DNA of 64,000 nucleotides from Chamaecrista fasciculata (taxonomy: Eukaryota > Streptophyta > Magnoliopsida > Fabales > Fabaceae). The position numbers and the translations under genes were made by a program. The notes under the pieces were generated by a model. That model saw nothing but the letters and a program-made list of their open reading frames with translations. It searched no databases and was not told the DNA's origin. The first letter of the stretch is position 1. Every line of letters begins with the position of its first letter. Location: NCBI GenBank assembly GCA_003254925.1, contig QANZ01045650.1, positions 84,003 to 148,002 on the forward strand. Direction: 5' to 3'. This document shows positions 48,001 to 59,540 of this stretch, in pieces.

Positions 48001-49137
48001 TGGGCTCTTTTTTTTGTAAAATAGGCCTTATTATACATTAATTGGTCGGGTTGGTAGGTTGGTTTGGTTTCATCCATTTGCAAATTTTGTAACCCGCAGA
48101 CCACCCCAATGAAGCTGTTTGGGTTGATTTTGACGGGTTAGCATAATTATCCAACCCATTACCTTCTTATTTTCCTAGGGAGACCCTGAACTGAAATTGT
48201 AAAGAAAATTTCAGTACTTATCCTTGTATTCGAAACTAGCCAGACTATGGCATTTGAAATTCACAGCAATAGTTAGAGTTAATACAACAACTATTTTTTC
48301 ACTGAATAGATCTTTGTTTTTTACCATGACAGCTTCCTGAACAAAGCATTGTTAGCTCCAAATGATGAGTCTAAAGAAGAGAAGCCTTGTAGCCTAAATG
48401 AGGTGGAAGAAGCAAAGGCTCTACTTAGGCTTGCTCCTATTTGGGCCACAAGTTTGGTATATGGTATTGCCTCTGCTCAAGTTCCTACTTTCTTCACCAA
48501 ACAAGGAATCACTATGGACAGAACCATATTCCAAGGATTCAATATACCTTCTGCTTCTCTTCAATTTCTAATCCCTTGGGCCATCATTCTCTTCACTCCC
48601 ATCTATGACTGCATAATTGTAAAACTTGCAAAACCCAATGGCATCACAATGCTAAAAAGAATTGGGATTGGAATGTTGATATCTGTGATCACTTTGGTAA
48701 TTGCAGCACTTGTTGAGACAAAAAGACTGAAAGAAGCAGCAAAAGATGATGATGTTCTAATGAGTGTGTGGTGGTTGATTCCTCAATACTTGTTATTTGG
48801 TGTTGCTGATGTTTTCACCATTGTTGGTCTCCAAGAATTCTTCTATGATCAAGTCCCAAATGGGCTAAGAAGTGTTGGCGTTGCTCTTTATTTGAGTGTG
48901 TTGGGTGTAGGAAGCTTTTTGAGTAGTTTTTTGATATATGTGATTGAGAAATTGAGTGGTGAAGATGGAGGAAAAAGCTGGTTTTCTGATGATATCAATG
49001 AGGGACATCTTGATTACTTTTACTGGTTACTTGCTGGACTTAGTGTAATAGCATTTGGTTTGTATATTTGGATAGCAAAATCATACATTTACTATCAGAG
49101 AAGGAAGAAAATATATACATATAACACACTAATGTAG
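45046..49137 (+). CDS. NPF5: NPF5-type proton-coupled nitrate/peptide transporter (locus H)
   Basis: Predicted exons are 45046-45214, 46824-47041, 47155-47693 and 48333-49137, giving 576 aa. The protein begins [14 protein letters not shown]; the second methionine (45052) is an alternative start. ExxER is E59-VTER in [14 protein letters not shown], followed by [38 protein letters not shown] and a loop ending [17 protein letters not shown]. Exon 4 is slightly shorter around [14 protein letters not shown] and [15 protein letters not shown] and ends in a basic tail ([11 protein letters not shown]), unlike the other copies. It is the most divergent member and lies nearest the patellin gene. Intron 1 (1.6 kb) contains a Mutator-like MITE and a hAT-like element that is itself interrupted. 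Intron 2 is only 113 bp. An AATAAA-type signal (caaataaaga) near 49340 could end the transcript. Confidence 0.92.
45331..45668. mobile_element. Mutator-like MITE, complete copy 2 (intron 1 of locus H)
   Basis: Ends ATGAAGCATGGACACTTCAT and GTGTCCATGCTTCAT are flanked by GTTAAACCCT and GTTAAACTAT (8 of 10 match). Same family as 11131-11470. Confidence 0.78.
45723..46313. mobile_element. hAT-like element in intron 1 of locus H, itself interrupted
   Basis: Perfect 11-bp ends TAGGGGTGAGC / GCTCACCCCTA; flanks GTTTCTGA and GTTTTTGA (7 of 8 match). Subterminal GGGTTGGGTTGG / CCAACCCAACCC repeats. The middle (45958-46188) is another MITE of the 36729-36988 family (AACTAACAATTTAGTCC and GGACCAAATTGTTAGTTT). 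Confidence 0.85.
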
Positions 49138-52100
49138 TCCAATTTTTCTTCAATTTTGTGCCTGTATGGGAAGGAGAAAATGGCCAAGTTGTGTATTATA
49201 CCATCTTATGAAGTGGAACGCTATACACAAAGATATTGTAGACATGTATTTAGTACTATGCACCAGGTGTTATATAAAAGCTTTGTATAGTTGGATCTTA
49301 TTTCTGCATATGCTCTTTTGTCTTGTTTTATGTAATGTGCCAAATAAAGAACTAAATACGTAATAGGAATTGTAAATTTGAATTTTCTAAATACATGAAA
49401 TAGGTCTGCATAGCTTGGGTTTGTTAGAAATAAACTTGATTTGGGCTCAATATTTAGTAATTATAATATTTTATATGTAGACCTATTTCATGTCTTTAGC
49501 CTACTTTTTATTTAGTTCATAATCTAGAATTACCCATAGTCTAAAATTATCTAAAGAAATGTAGTTATGTATTAAATGCAGTTAGTTGAAAGTTATAGTT
49601 ATGACTTATGACTTATGAGGGAGTCTAGAACTCTTGATTGAGTCTTATAAATAGGAAAAGAGTTTCATTGTTATATCAAGCCACAAAGTAATATTCACTT
49701 ACAATTAGAAAGTTCTTCTCTTCAAATTCTCTTTCACTCAAACACTCTCTCCTCAATAGCCTTTCTCAACTTCACTTTACCAAATTAACCAAACCCAAAT
49801 GCTAACTGCTAACTAAGATTGGTTGGTTCGGGTTTAAAGTTTGTTTGGTTACAAATTTTTGAAACTTGTACTTGCAAATTGGGTTGCATTTTGATTTTTT
49901 TTAATATATGTATATATATATATAAATCCAACCCAATATGTACTTGTGTATTTGTGTTAAATTTATGATGTTTAGAAATTTTTGTTTATGTAACTAAGTG
50001 TAATGAATTAATTTAAATTTTATAGATATTGTAAAATTAGAGTTGATTAAATCTAAATTTATTTTTTAAAAAAATAAAGACATACCAACTTGTAGATAAA
50101 CTTACGTACCCATACCAATTCAACCCAATTATTTATAGATTGAATTAGTTCGAATTAAATAGTTTAAAATTAACAAATTCTACTTGTTCTTTTTTATTAT
50201 TATTTTTTAATCGATGTTCTGACTCCCTAAATTCAATATACAAAATTAAACACAAACTTTAGTTATTTGAGTGTTTTTCTTTTTTGGCCAGAATATTTGA
50301 GTGTTTCTTTTCTAAAAGGAAAATATTGTGTTCACCAAAAAAAAAAAGGAAAAATATTGTGCTTTGCTTGATAAGGATGTAATTAATTAGCTTTGTTGTC
50401 GACTATTTAATGAATATCAAGCTAAAAGTGGGGTTAAGTACACTTCTACTAGATAAAGAGTATCTTTTTTTTTAGCCAAACTAGATAAAGAGTATCTGAG
50501 ATATGCCAATTTTATAATTTTTATCATTTATGTGATAATTGACTGATAAAATATAAGATGTCACGTAAAAATATCAGATAGAGCTAATTATATTAAACCA
50601 TTATTTGAAAGATAAATTCATACCAATTAAGAAGAGGCTAGGAGTAAGAGATCGTAACTTCTGAATTTTTGATAATTTTAATAATTTGAATTGCCTCAAA
50701 AATTATATTTATATTTTAAAATAAATATACTTTTCAATAATTATATATTTCATGATAAAAAATTTAAACCCTTAAGTGTTATTTATTCTCTTGAATTTCA
50801 TATTCCAAGTTAAAAAAGAAGTGTAAAACCAATTGAAAACATTTCTTTTTGTCACAATCCTTTTAAGAAAAATAAGTAAAGATATAGAAGAAGAAAGAGA
50901 TAAAGTACAGAAGAAATAAAGAGCGTGTTCTTTCCATAATAATGTCTTTTATATCTAAGATTTCTTTAAAATCGCTTTTAGTATTGGTGATAAATTGGTC
51001 TAACCATCAAGTTGATAGATGACATATTAGCTGAATAATAGAAAAATATCAGATTAAGGTAAATTAAATTTTATGACTATGATGTTTATTATTAACACAT
51101 GTAATTAATGATTGAAAACACTTATAAATACATGTATCGTGTAATAGTTTGTTTTGGTAATGGAAGATTAGGCTTTGAAACCTTGTGATGTTTATCAAGA
51201 TTTTTATTTTTTTGACCGAAGATGCTTATCAAGAAGTATTCACGCTAAGAGTCTTAAAACGTCAATTACAATTGATGTGACTGACCATCTACGTAAGAAA
51301 ACCAATACAACACATTATTGTTTGAAGATGATGCAACAATTTATTATTTGAACTTTAAAATTTGACACGTCCTCAATTGAACCTAAGAAATTACAATCAT
51401 TATATAAAAAAAAAAACAAAAAACTCGATTGGTTTATTTCGTTGGAATATTTTAAGCTCAAGTGTAAGACACTTATATATAAATAAAATTCATGAAAATT
51501 TTGGTTTTTTATTATTAGATTAATTGTTTTAAGATAAAAAAAATTGACATTAAAACGAGTGTAATGTAGTATTTAGAGCATGTTAATGATTATAGTTGTA
51601 TTAATTATTTTTAAGAGAAAATTATAAAATTTAGGCAAGATATAATTAGGATCATTTTTAACGAGATAATAATTCATTTTTAATAACAAATAATTTTCTA
51701 ACATTAATTATTCAATACAATATCAATAAAATTTGAAATCTGACATCAAATTTGTTTTTTAATTTTCTTTAATATCTTCATGAAAATAATTAAATTGATT
51801 GTAAATATATATTTTATGTATTCAATATTATTATTATTTTTATTATAACGATTAAATTGATATACTTATTATTTATAAGGATCAGAATATTAATTTATTT
51901 TAATTCTAATAATCATTCACAAATCTTATAAATATATATATATATATGATTTATTTTTGTATGAATATATCAATCTTAATTTAATTTTTATTTGAGATGT
52001 ATAATAATATTATTTTATGAATTTATGGTGTGCTTAAAGTGTACTATGTTATTTTGTAGTTGTATGGGTGTGATATTTGATTTATTTAAAGTAATATTAT

Positions 52101-52340
52101 TTATAGTGTGTAATTTAAAACTTAAACAAAAATAGGTGGGTTAAGTGAGTTAACTTGGCCCATCAAAGAACAATTCTAACTGTGAATAAAGGTTGACCAA
52201 GTTGGTAAGAAGTCGACTCATAACTCATAAGGTTACGTTGTAAGTTTGATTCTCGCCGTCAATGTGAAAATTTTATTGGTAGGCAATATGTAATTAAGTA
52301 CCTCTGTAAGTTCTTATAGAGCCTGGAGATATGCTCTAAC
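49138..52340. other. 3' flank of locus H and AT-rich spacer
   Basis: No gene seen. A degraded GGTTGGTTCGGGTTT segment near 49820-50170 may be a hAT-like relic. Confidence 0.5.
52190..52312 (+). repeat. Candidate tRNA-derived SINE
   Basis: GTTGACCAAGTTGGTAAG (A-box-like) and GTTGTAAGTTTGATTCTCG (B-box-like) are spaced as in pol III promoters of plant SINEs. The 3' end is not defined. Confidence 0.4.
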
Positions 52341-53061
52341 TAGGACTGTACAAAAACCTGGTTGACTTGGCCCGGCCAATTCAGGTCGGGTAAAAAAATA
52401 AATAGGAGCAACAAAGAACTGGGCCAGGTTTCGGGTTAGCCTTTCAAAAACCCAGCCCGGCCCGGGGTAGGCTGTTAGACCCGATTTTAAAAAAAAATTA
52501 TACATCTAACCCTAATCACTCACACATACTGTCTTCATTCCTCAATTTTTTTTCACAGCCGCTACCCCCTCTCCACACCTTCTTCCTTCTTATTCATCAT
52601 CGCCTCGCCTCATTCTCATTCCTTCCAACTTCAAAGCATCATCCTCGTTCCTCAAATCGAAGCTCTGCGTCTCCAACTTCCTCTCCTCTCTTCGACTTCG
52701 TCTCCTCTCCTCTCGTCGTAGTCGTCGTCGCCGTCCCCTGTCCTCTCGTCGTCGTCTCCATCTCCTCTAGTCGCCGCCTCCATCTCCATCTCCTCAATCT
52801 TCTTCCATCGGGTAGCTAACATTACTGATTTCTAATCTGGCTTGTTGTAAAACTTTTTGTTGGTGCAAATTTTATTTGGGTCCAGTAATTTCTAAAAAAT
52901 ATCACAACAACTTCACTTTTTTTCTAAAGAAAAGCACTACCCTGGCCCAGCCCAGTAATATCCCGAGTCTACCGGACCTGAATCCAATTTTGAACCCAAT
53001 TCATAAATTAGATCGGGTCTCGAGCCAGCTACAAACCCGGTCCAGCCCGTGTACTGCCCTA
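52341..53061. mobile_element. hAT-like element with a CT-rich interior
   Basis: Ends TAGGACTGTACAAAAACCTGG and CCGTGTACTGCCCTA are flanked by GCTCTAAC (52333-52340) and ACTCTAAC (53062-53069). The interior 52555-52810 is CT/TCG-rich (CTCTCGTCGTAGTCGTCG), unlike other copies, and may be captured leader sequence. Confidence 0.7.
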
Positions 53062-54217
53062 ACTCTAACTTTGGTGAGTTCCAAGACCCAATTCATCTAA
53101 ATTTTTGCCTTAAAAAAAAAACAATCCTAACTCATTAAGAAATAAAACTAACATGAGTCAATCAACTCGTGTAATAAATCGAATTTGTGTTGAGCCAACT
53201 CAAGCGAAAGAGGTTAGCTTACTATGACACTTTTGATTGTTGTAATTAGCAGTGTCACATATGAACAATGGTCACGTCACAAAGGTTATATAAGAAGTAA
53301 TGTCCTATATACTAAAATATTGATGGTAGTATATGATTCATAAGTCGATTTGTATTTTTTTATTATTCAAAAACTGAATTGTTAAATTTAAAATCTAAAA
53401 AAATAATGTTTTTTAATTTCGGGAACTCTAACTCTTCATACTATTTTCTCTTAAAAGAAATATAATAGAAAAAAAAAACTCAATCAGCCCTTGGCATTTT
53501 GAAGAGATCATACTAATTTAGGTATGATTGTTTATGGATAAAAATAATGTGTAAAAACTAGAAAATGAAAAGTCTTAGGTATAAATAAATGAGAAAATTT
53601 ACTATTTGGTCTATGAATTTACACCGAGTCAACTAATGAGTCTCTAAATTATATCATTGGCCAAAAAAAAAGTCTCTAAATTATTGGAATTGTCAATAAT
53701 TCGATCCCTGATTCAAATTTAGAAACCAAAAAGTACAAACTCAATATAAATTCAGAGACCAAATAAAATTAATTTAGTACTAGTTTATGAACTAAAAAGT
53801 ATAAAATTAGTTCAAATCTGAGGATAAAAGACAAAAAAGTATAAAATTAATTCAAATTTAGGGACCGAATCGTCAGTAGGGACCAAATATTTGATGAATT
53901 ATATATTTCAAGGATCAAATCGTATATTTTAATTATTCAAAAACTCATTAATTAATTCAGTATAAATTTAGGGATAAAATAGTAAATTTTCTTTAAAAAA
54001 TAATAAAAAAAAGTAATCGGATGGTAATTAGAAAATAAAAAAAAGTCCAAAGTATCAAAATCGGATTTATGTAAGCAAAGTAGAGAGAGAGAGTTTGTGA
54101 CAGCACTCATTCAAAGTACTCCTTTGCACGTAACTCTTCTAAAATCTCTTTGTGGCGTTTTTTACTTTTGTCTTCAAGAACATTGTTCTCTTCATGCCAA
54201 AAAAAAAAATAAAATTG
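53062..54217. other. Spacer with a foldback element
   Basis: Arms at about 53590 (GAGAAAATTTACTATTTGG) and 53960-53993 (ATAAAATAGTAAATTTTCT) are inverted copies. AAATTTAGGGAC-type repeats lie between. No gene. Confidence 0.6.
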
Positions 54218-54868
54218 GGTCCGTTTGGTACTTAAATAGCTACGTAAAGTAAAGTGTTTTACAGTGAAAAAATTATGAGGGAAATGAAAGTAGTTGAGGG
54301 AATGTAAAGTAGGTAAAAATTTAAAGATTTAAAGTGTTTGGTATAAAAAAGTTAAAGGAGAGAAAGTAAAATAGATATAAAAAGAAAATGACAAAAATGC
54401 CCTTCCCACAATCACCACAAAATTACTTTTTTATTTACAAAAAGGTCTCTCTTTATATACAAAAAGTCTCTAACCTAAATCCTAAAAACAAATTGGTGGG
54501 TGGTGGTGGTGGTGGGTGGCAGCGGGTGGTGGTGGTGGTGGGTGGTGGCGGGTGGTGGTGGTGGGTGGTGGTGGGTGGTGGCGACAATGGTGGTGGTGGT
54601 GGGTGGTGGTGGATGGTGGTGGTGGTGGTGGGTGGTAGAAGAAAATGAGATGAAAGTAAGAGGGGCAAATTAGGAATTCTACCATAATTTCCTAAATAAA
54701 CTTGGATTACATCGAAGTAAAGAAAAATGACCTATGTAATATAAATGCCTTTACATTGTAATTCACTTTACATAGCTCAAATTGTCGTACCAAACATCTG
54801 AAAGTATTGGAATGCGTGCCTTTACTTTACATACCCCACTTTACATCCTACCAAATTGTTTTCTTGTA
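54218..54868. mobile_element. MITE containing a GGT-rich tract
   Basis: It starts near GGGTCCGTTTGGTAC and ends near CACTTTACATCCTACCAAA. TTACATTGTAA-type subterminal motifs match the copy at 34276 in inverted orientation. The interior contains the GGTGGT tract at 54495-54637. Confidence 0.72.
54495..54637. repeat. GGTGGT / GGGTGGTGG low-complexity tract
   Basis: About 140 bases, almost only G and T, with many GGG runs on the + strand. Glycine/tryptophan-rich or proline/histidine-rich frames here are artefacts of the repeat. Confidence 0.93.
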
Positions 54869-57490
54869 AGTTGTAAACTTGTAACCAACCAATAAAATAA
54901 AACTTAATTATAGTTTTTAATTATGATTATGATTATAACTAAAAAATAAAACCACTAATCATACAACCAAGTCCAAGAAGAATCAGAAAGCAACCCTGGC
55001 TTGCTTTTTGGAGCAAAGAAAAGAAATTAGACAAGAATGTGGCTGGGCCCCACCATCTATAGGAAAAGACAAATCAGCCCCTCATGTCATGACAGATAAG
55101 CTTCCTTGATTTCCTTAACATATGAGACAAGTTAAAATTCCGGCGAGAAAAGAAAAAAAGATCAAGTTAAAACTTAAATACTTAAAATTAATTAAGTAAT
55201 TAAAAATTATTTGAGAATTTGTTAAAAATAAGGTGATATAAAAATGATTTTAATGAAATCTTTTGATGATTAAGTTAATAAATAGAAGGATGGCATTCTT
55301 TTTTTTGATAAGATTCTTTTGAATCCCTATGATATAAAATAACTAGAATTATTTTTCGTATTAGTCAAAAATATCTAAAACAGTTTATTAGATTATGTTG
55401 ATAAAATTAAGGTTATCCACTGTGTCCTTATTATTATTATTATTATTTTATTGTTTTTTCTTTAAAAAATTGGCAACCTGTAGATGTTGAAAGAAAATGT
55501 AATTTACTTAAGTAGAATGAAGATGCGTGTAAAATTAAAAGAGGTCAAAATGGATTTGTACTAACTTATTTAATTACAATGTATTACTTTACAAATAAAT
55601 AACACTTGGTGAACCAACTTCTTTCAAAAAGAGCTATGAGAAAAATAGTCAATGCCGATTATCTCAAACTATTGAAAATATTTAGATAAGTTTTTGTTTT
55701 CTTTTTTAATCTCACAAGGCTCTACAATTTTTATTACCTAATATTCTCAAGATGGTGAGCTTATTTTTCAATAAACAATTTTTTTTATCAAAATAATTCA
55801 TAGTTAAAGTGATAAGTATTTTAATTTCTATACCGAAAATTTTAAATTTTAGTTTTCAAAATAATAAAATTTTATTTAAAATATTCACTATCAAGAATAA
55901 TAACTATTTTTTTTTGGCTTGCAGACATTTTAATAAATATGACAAGTGACATAAAAATTTAATGTTACCTTATATACAAAATTAAAAATTAAACCCTAAT
56001 CAATGTTGTTAGAACCGAACTGTTCAATGACTCATACAAGTGTTTGATTCACGGTTTATTTGATTTAACCAGTTAATCCATCTGTTGAACCAGATGATTT
56101 AATAAATAATAAATATTAATTACTTTTATTATATATAAAATATAAACATTATATACACACAATTAAAATTAATAATTCAACATTTTTATTTATTTTTTGT
56201 TAAACTGAAATAGAATACGTTACAAAAATAATACATATACATAAAATAAAGATAACATAACATATATATAGTTAGATAGATTTTTAAATGTAATAGATTT
56301 TATACAAATCAAACAAATTCTTTTATAAAATAAAATAAATTAAGTGAGATTTAGATTTTATTTCATTAATTTTTTATTTAAAAGTTAAAATGTGAAATTA
56401 TTTTAAAAAAAAAAGTAGGCGGTTAGACCGCCGGTTCAGTGATTCTGACCGATTAAATCTGGTTCAATCTGATCTAACTGTTAATTTGATTTTTAGGTTA
56501 AACCAACTCATTCTAATGGTTGGTTGACGATTCAATCGGTCGAGCCGTTCGGCCCGATTTTAACAGCACTGCTCTTAACATCTAGTTAAAATAGATAAGT
56601 CTCGTCAGTTATTGAAAAGACTTTAATTATTATATTCATTCAAAATATTAGTTATTATTTAAACTAGTAAATATAATACTAATGTAACTTATTTTCCTTA
56701 TGCCTAGCTATCTGTTTTTTTTTTCTGGCAACTATCTGATTATATTCTCTAATGACACTTAGAAACTAATGCTCTCAAAATAGATTAATACAGAGATGAA
56801 CAAAGTGAATTTTATCTTTATTATCAAAGTATCTTTTATACACATACCTCAATGATGCGAGCCTTTCTATCTATGTATATGGCACCAAAAGGGTCTGAAA
56901 AGTAATTCCCCAAGTAAATTATGGATGCGCTTATTTAAAATTCCAAAACAGCTTTTGTTTTGTGCAAATATGCAATAGAATAATCTGTCTCTATTAATTT
57001 ATTCAAAAACTTCTAAAAAGAAATTAAATTCCTCAATAATATCACATTAAAATATTTAATGAAACTTTCAAAGATTTGAGTGTCAGAAAGCAAGCTAATC
57101 TAAAATCCGCATACGTATTATCTGTGTACCAAAATAAAATAAAATTGAAAAATACGTGAATTTTGCAACAAGAAACGGGAAGACTGTGATTTAAAATTAT
57201 GGGTACGTTATCTTATTATTATGAGCTCTCTTGGTTGCCGGCTAAGGTGTGTATAGCGAGTAACGATAATGTCGAGAAGATTGTGATGGAGTGACAGGCT
57301 GTGATTAAGGTATGGTGACTTGTCCGAAGAGCATAGGGCTTTGACATTTGGGTGTACGATGTGGTCCACCACCAACGGCTTCCTGTCCTTTTATTCTCTG
57401 TGACAGCTCTGTCATCCTTATATTTATATATTTTCTTGGGTTGTAGATTGGATTTCACATATCACAATTCACATCTTCTAAGATTATAGG
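54869..57490. other. AT-rich spacer with an inverted-repeat element
   Basis: Bases ~56001-56571 are bounded by CAATGTTGTTAGAACCGAAC and GGCCCGATTTTAACAGCACTG, a weak inverted pair, with GGTTCAATC-type subterminal repeats, so this is probably a hAT-like remnant. A 79-codon - strand frame at 57219-57458 (TSYTQMSKPYALRTSHH) has no family features and is not called. No gene seen. Confidence 0.5.
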
Positions 57491-58440
57491 CTAAATCTTC
57501 ATATTGGTACTAAAATTATGACTTAGATTTTAAGTTAGTTTTAAATATTTTATTCATTTTAGATTTTTCTTGAATAATATATATATATATATATATTTTT
57601 AATTTTTGGTCATAAATAACTAAATACAATCATATATCTCATTTATTTCAAATTCGAATGTGATTGGTTTAAATAATTCATTACTTTTATTTCACCAAAA
57701 AAAAAATTAATAACTTTTAATGATTTTTTTTTATATCCAATTTATTTTGGCAACAAACAAGATCAAATATGATACAAACATAGATCATTCGTTTTCACAG
57801 CAAAATGAGTGAAGTTGGTAATATTTCTCTCGTTTCAAATTAAAATACAACGAAATTAGATTTATATGTTAACATTAAAATTCATTCTATATCTAATTTA
57901 AGATTATCGAAAGATGGCGTTAAATCATCCCTAAAGTAAAATATTCTACTAAAGGTAAAATATCATAAAAGACGGAGATTTTATATTTTTATAGTGCAAT
58001 TTGACTTAGAAAAAACTCATAAATAGTAATATATATATATATATTTTCGAATACGTCACTTCGTTCTTGAAATAATAGATAATAGATATGAACAATTTGA
58101 TAACATTCTTAACTAGATAAAAAAAGACTTTTGAAACTTATAAATAGTAACATATATATATTTTCAAAAAGAATGTTATGAAATAAACAATTCACTTTTG
58201 AAACTTTTAATTTAATTTGATAACATTCTTAACTAGATCGAAAAAAATACTCGTTAAAAGTAATATATAATTTTAAATTTGTTGTATTCAAATTTAAAAC
58301 GGGAAAAAAATGACTAGATTTAATAATTTGGAACAAAAAAAATTACAGAAATATATAAGGTCAATTTGAAACAAATGAAATGTTTAGGACTACTTTAAAA
58401 TCTACTCTATATTGTTAGGACCAATGTGAATATTTGTCCA
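57491..58440. repeat. Foldback element
   Basis: The left arm (TATTGGTACTAAAATTATGA, then TTTTATTCATTTTAGATTT) and the right arm (TTGTTAGGACCAATGTGAAT, AACAAATGAAATGTTTAGG) are inverted copies. Interior motifs match 12850-13385. Confidence 0.65.
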
Positions 58441-59389
58441 AGATTATATATATGTCATTCATTCTCTGTTTAGGTTTTATTCCCTCCCCTTGACCGTTGT
58501 ATCTGTGATGAGCCACAAGACAGCCAAGATTAATAATGAATCATCATTGCCTGCATTAATTGGTTTATTTAATGGGTATTAAAACTCTGGCTGGTTGAGC
58601 TCTTTTAGAAATATACCAAAACAATTGATTTTTTGTTGAAGAGAATAATGGATAAATAAATAATAAAAATGATCATTAGCTCTTAAATATTAATGCATAA
58701 TATCGTGATATTAATAATTAATAATTTATAATTTATAATAATCCTAAAATTAAGAAATGATTTATCTTATTATTTTGAAATTATGTTGTTGTAAGTTCAA
58801 ATAATATATACTAACAATTTTTTCATTCTAAAAAAATTCCTAATCAATATCTTCAAGGTGCTAGACTGCTAGCTAAAATAGAAATTATGGATATGTTTAA
58901 AAAAATAGGAAAAATGGAAAACAAATGAGAGTTAATAATCTAATTTTTTTTCAATATTGAAGATATTATACACTTTACCATAAATAAGTAGCCACAATTT
59001 CCATGGAATTTCAGCCGCATTCAATTAATTACCAAGAACAATAGTCAAATACGTTATTTAAGTAGGTTCGTTCATTCATGTGAGTGAAGCCGTGAAGAAG
59101 AAATGATGGGGAGTATAAGAAAAGCCCACAGGAAAAGGGGTAATGATTAAGGATAAAGATGCATAATTTGAAATGAATGAATTGAGCGAAGAAATGAACC
59201 AAAGAATATGAAAATATCATTTGAAAATTAATAATAATGAAAATGAAAGAGAGAGAAAGAGGGCACACACACAACACAACACAGCGAGGTGGAGTGGGTC
59301 CCACAAACAAAGTGGCGTTGTAAGTAACAGCTGGCATACTCTTCCTTACAGTCTGTTTCTTCCCACATATCTCACACACACCACCAACA
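58441..59389. other. Upstream region of the patellin gene
   Basis: AT-rich, then a less AT-rich stretch from about 59090. Likely contains the patellin promoter. No specific site assigned. Confidence 0.5.
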
Positions 59390-59540
59390 ACCTCCACCAT
59401 CTCCTTCTTCTTCTTCTTCTTCATCTTCACTTTCTTAAGCCCTCTCTCTTTCTCTCTCACACACAAACACTTTCTCTCTTTGTTCTCTTCGATTCGATTC
59501 GATTCATTTCTTATTTCTTTGATTTTCTTTCATTTTACAT
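59390..59540 (+). promoter_or_regulatory. CT/CTT-rich 5' leader of the patellin gene
   Basis: A pyrimidine-rich stretch with runs of CTT and CTCT (59401-59480) lies directly before the patellin ATG at 59541. Such tracts are common in plant 5' untranslated regions. The exact transcription start is not visible. Confidence 0.5.

Noticed and set aside
54388-54685. Gly/Trp-rich and Pro/His-rich open frames
   Set aside because: They are translations of the GGTGGT tract in a mobile element, with no start context or splice partners.
57219-57458. 79-codon - strand frame
   Set aside because: No motif, neighbour or splice evidence; chance frame.
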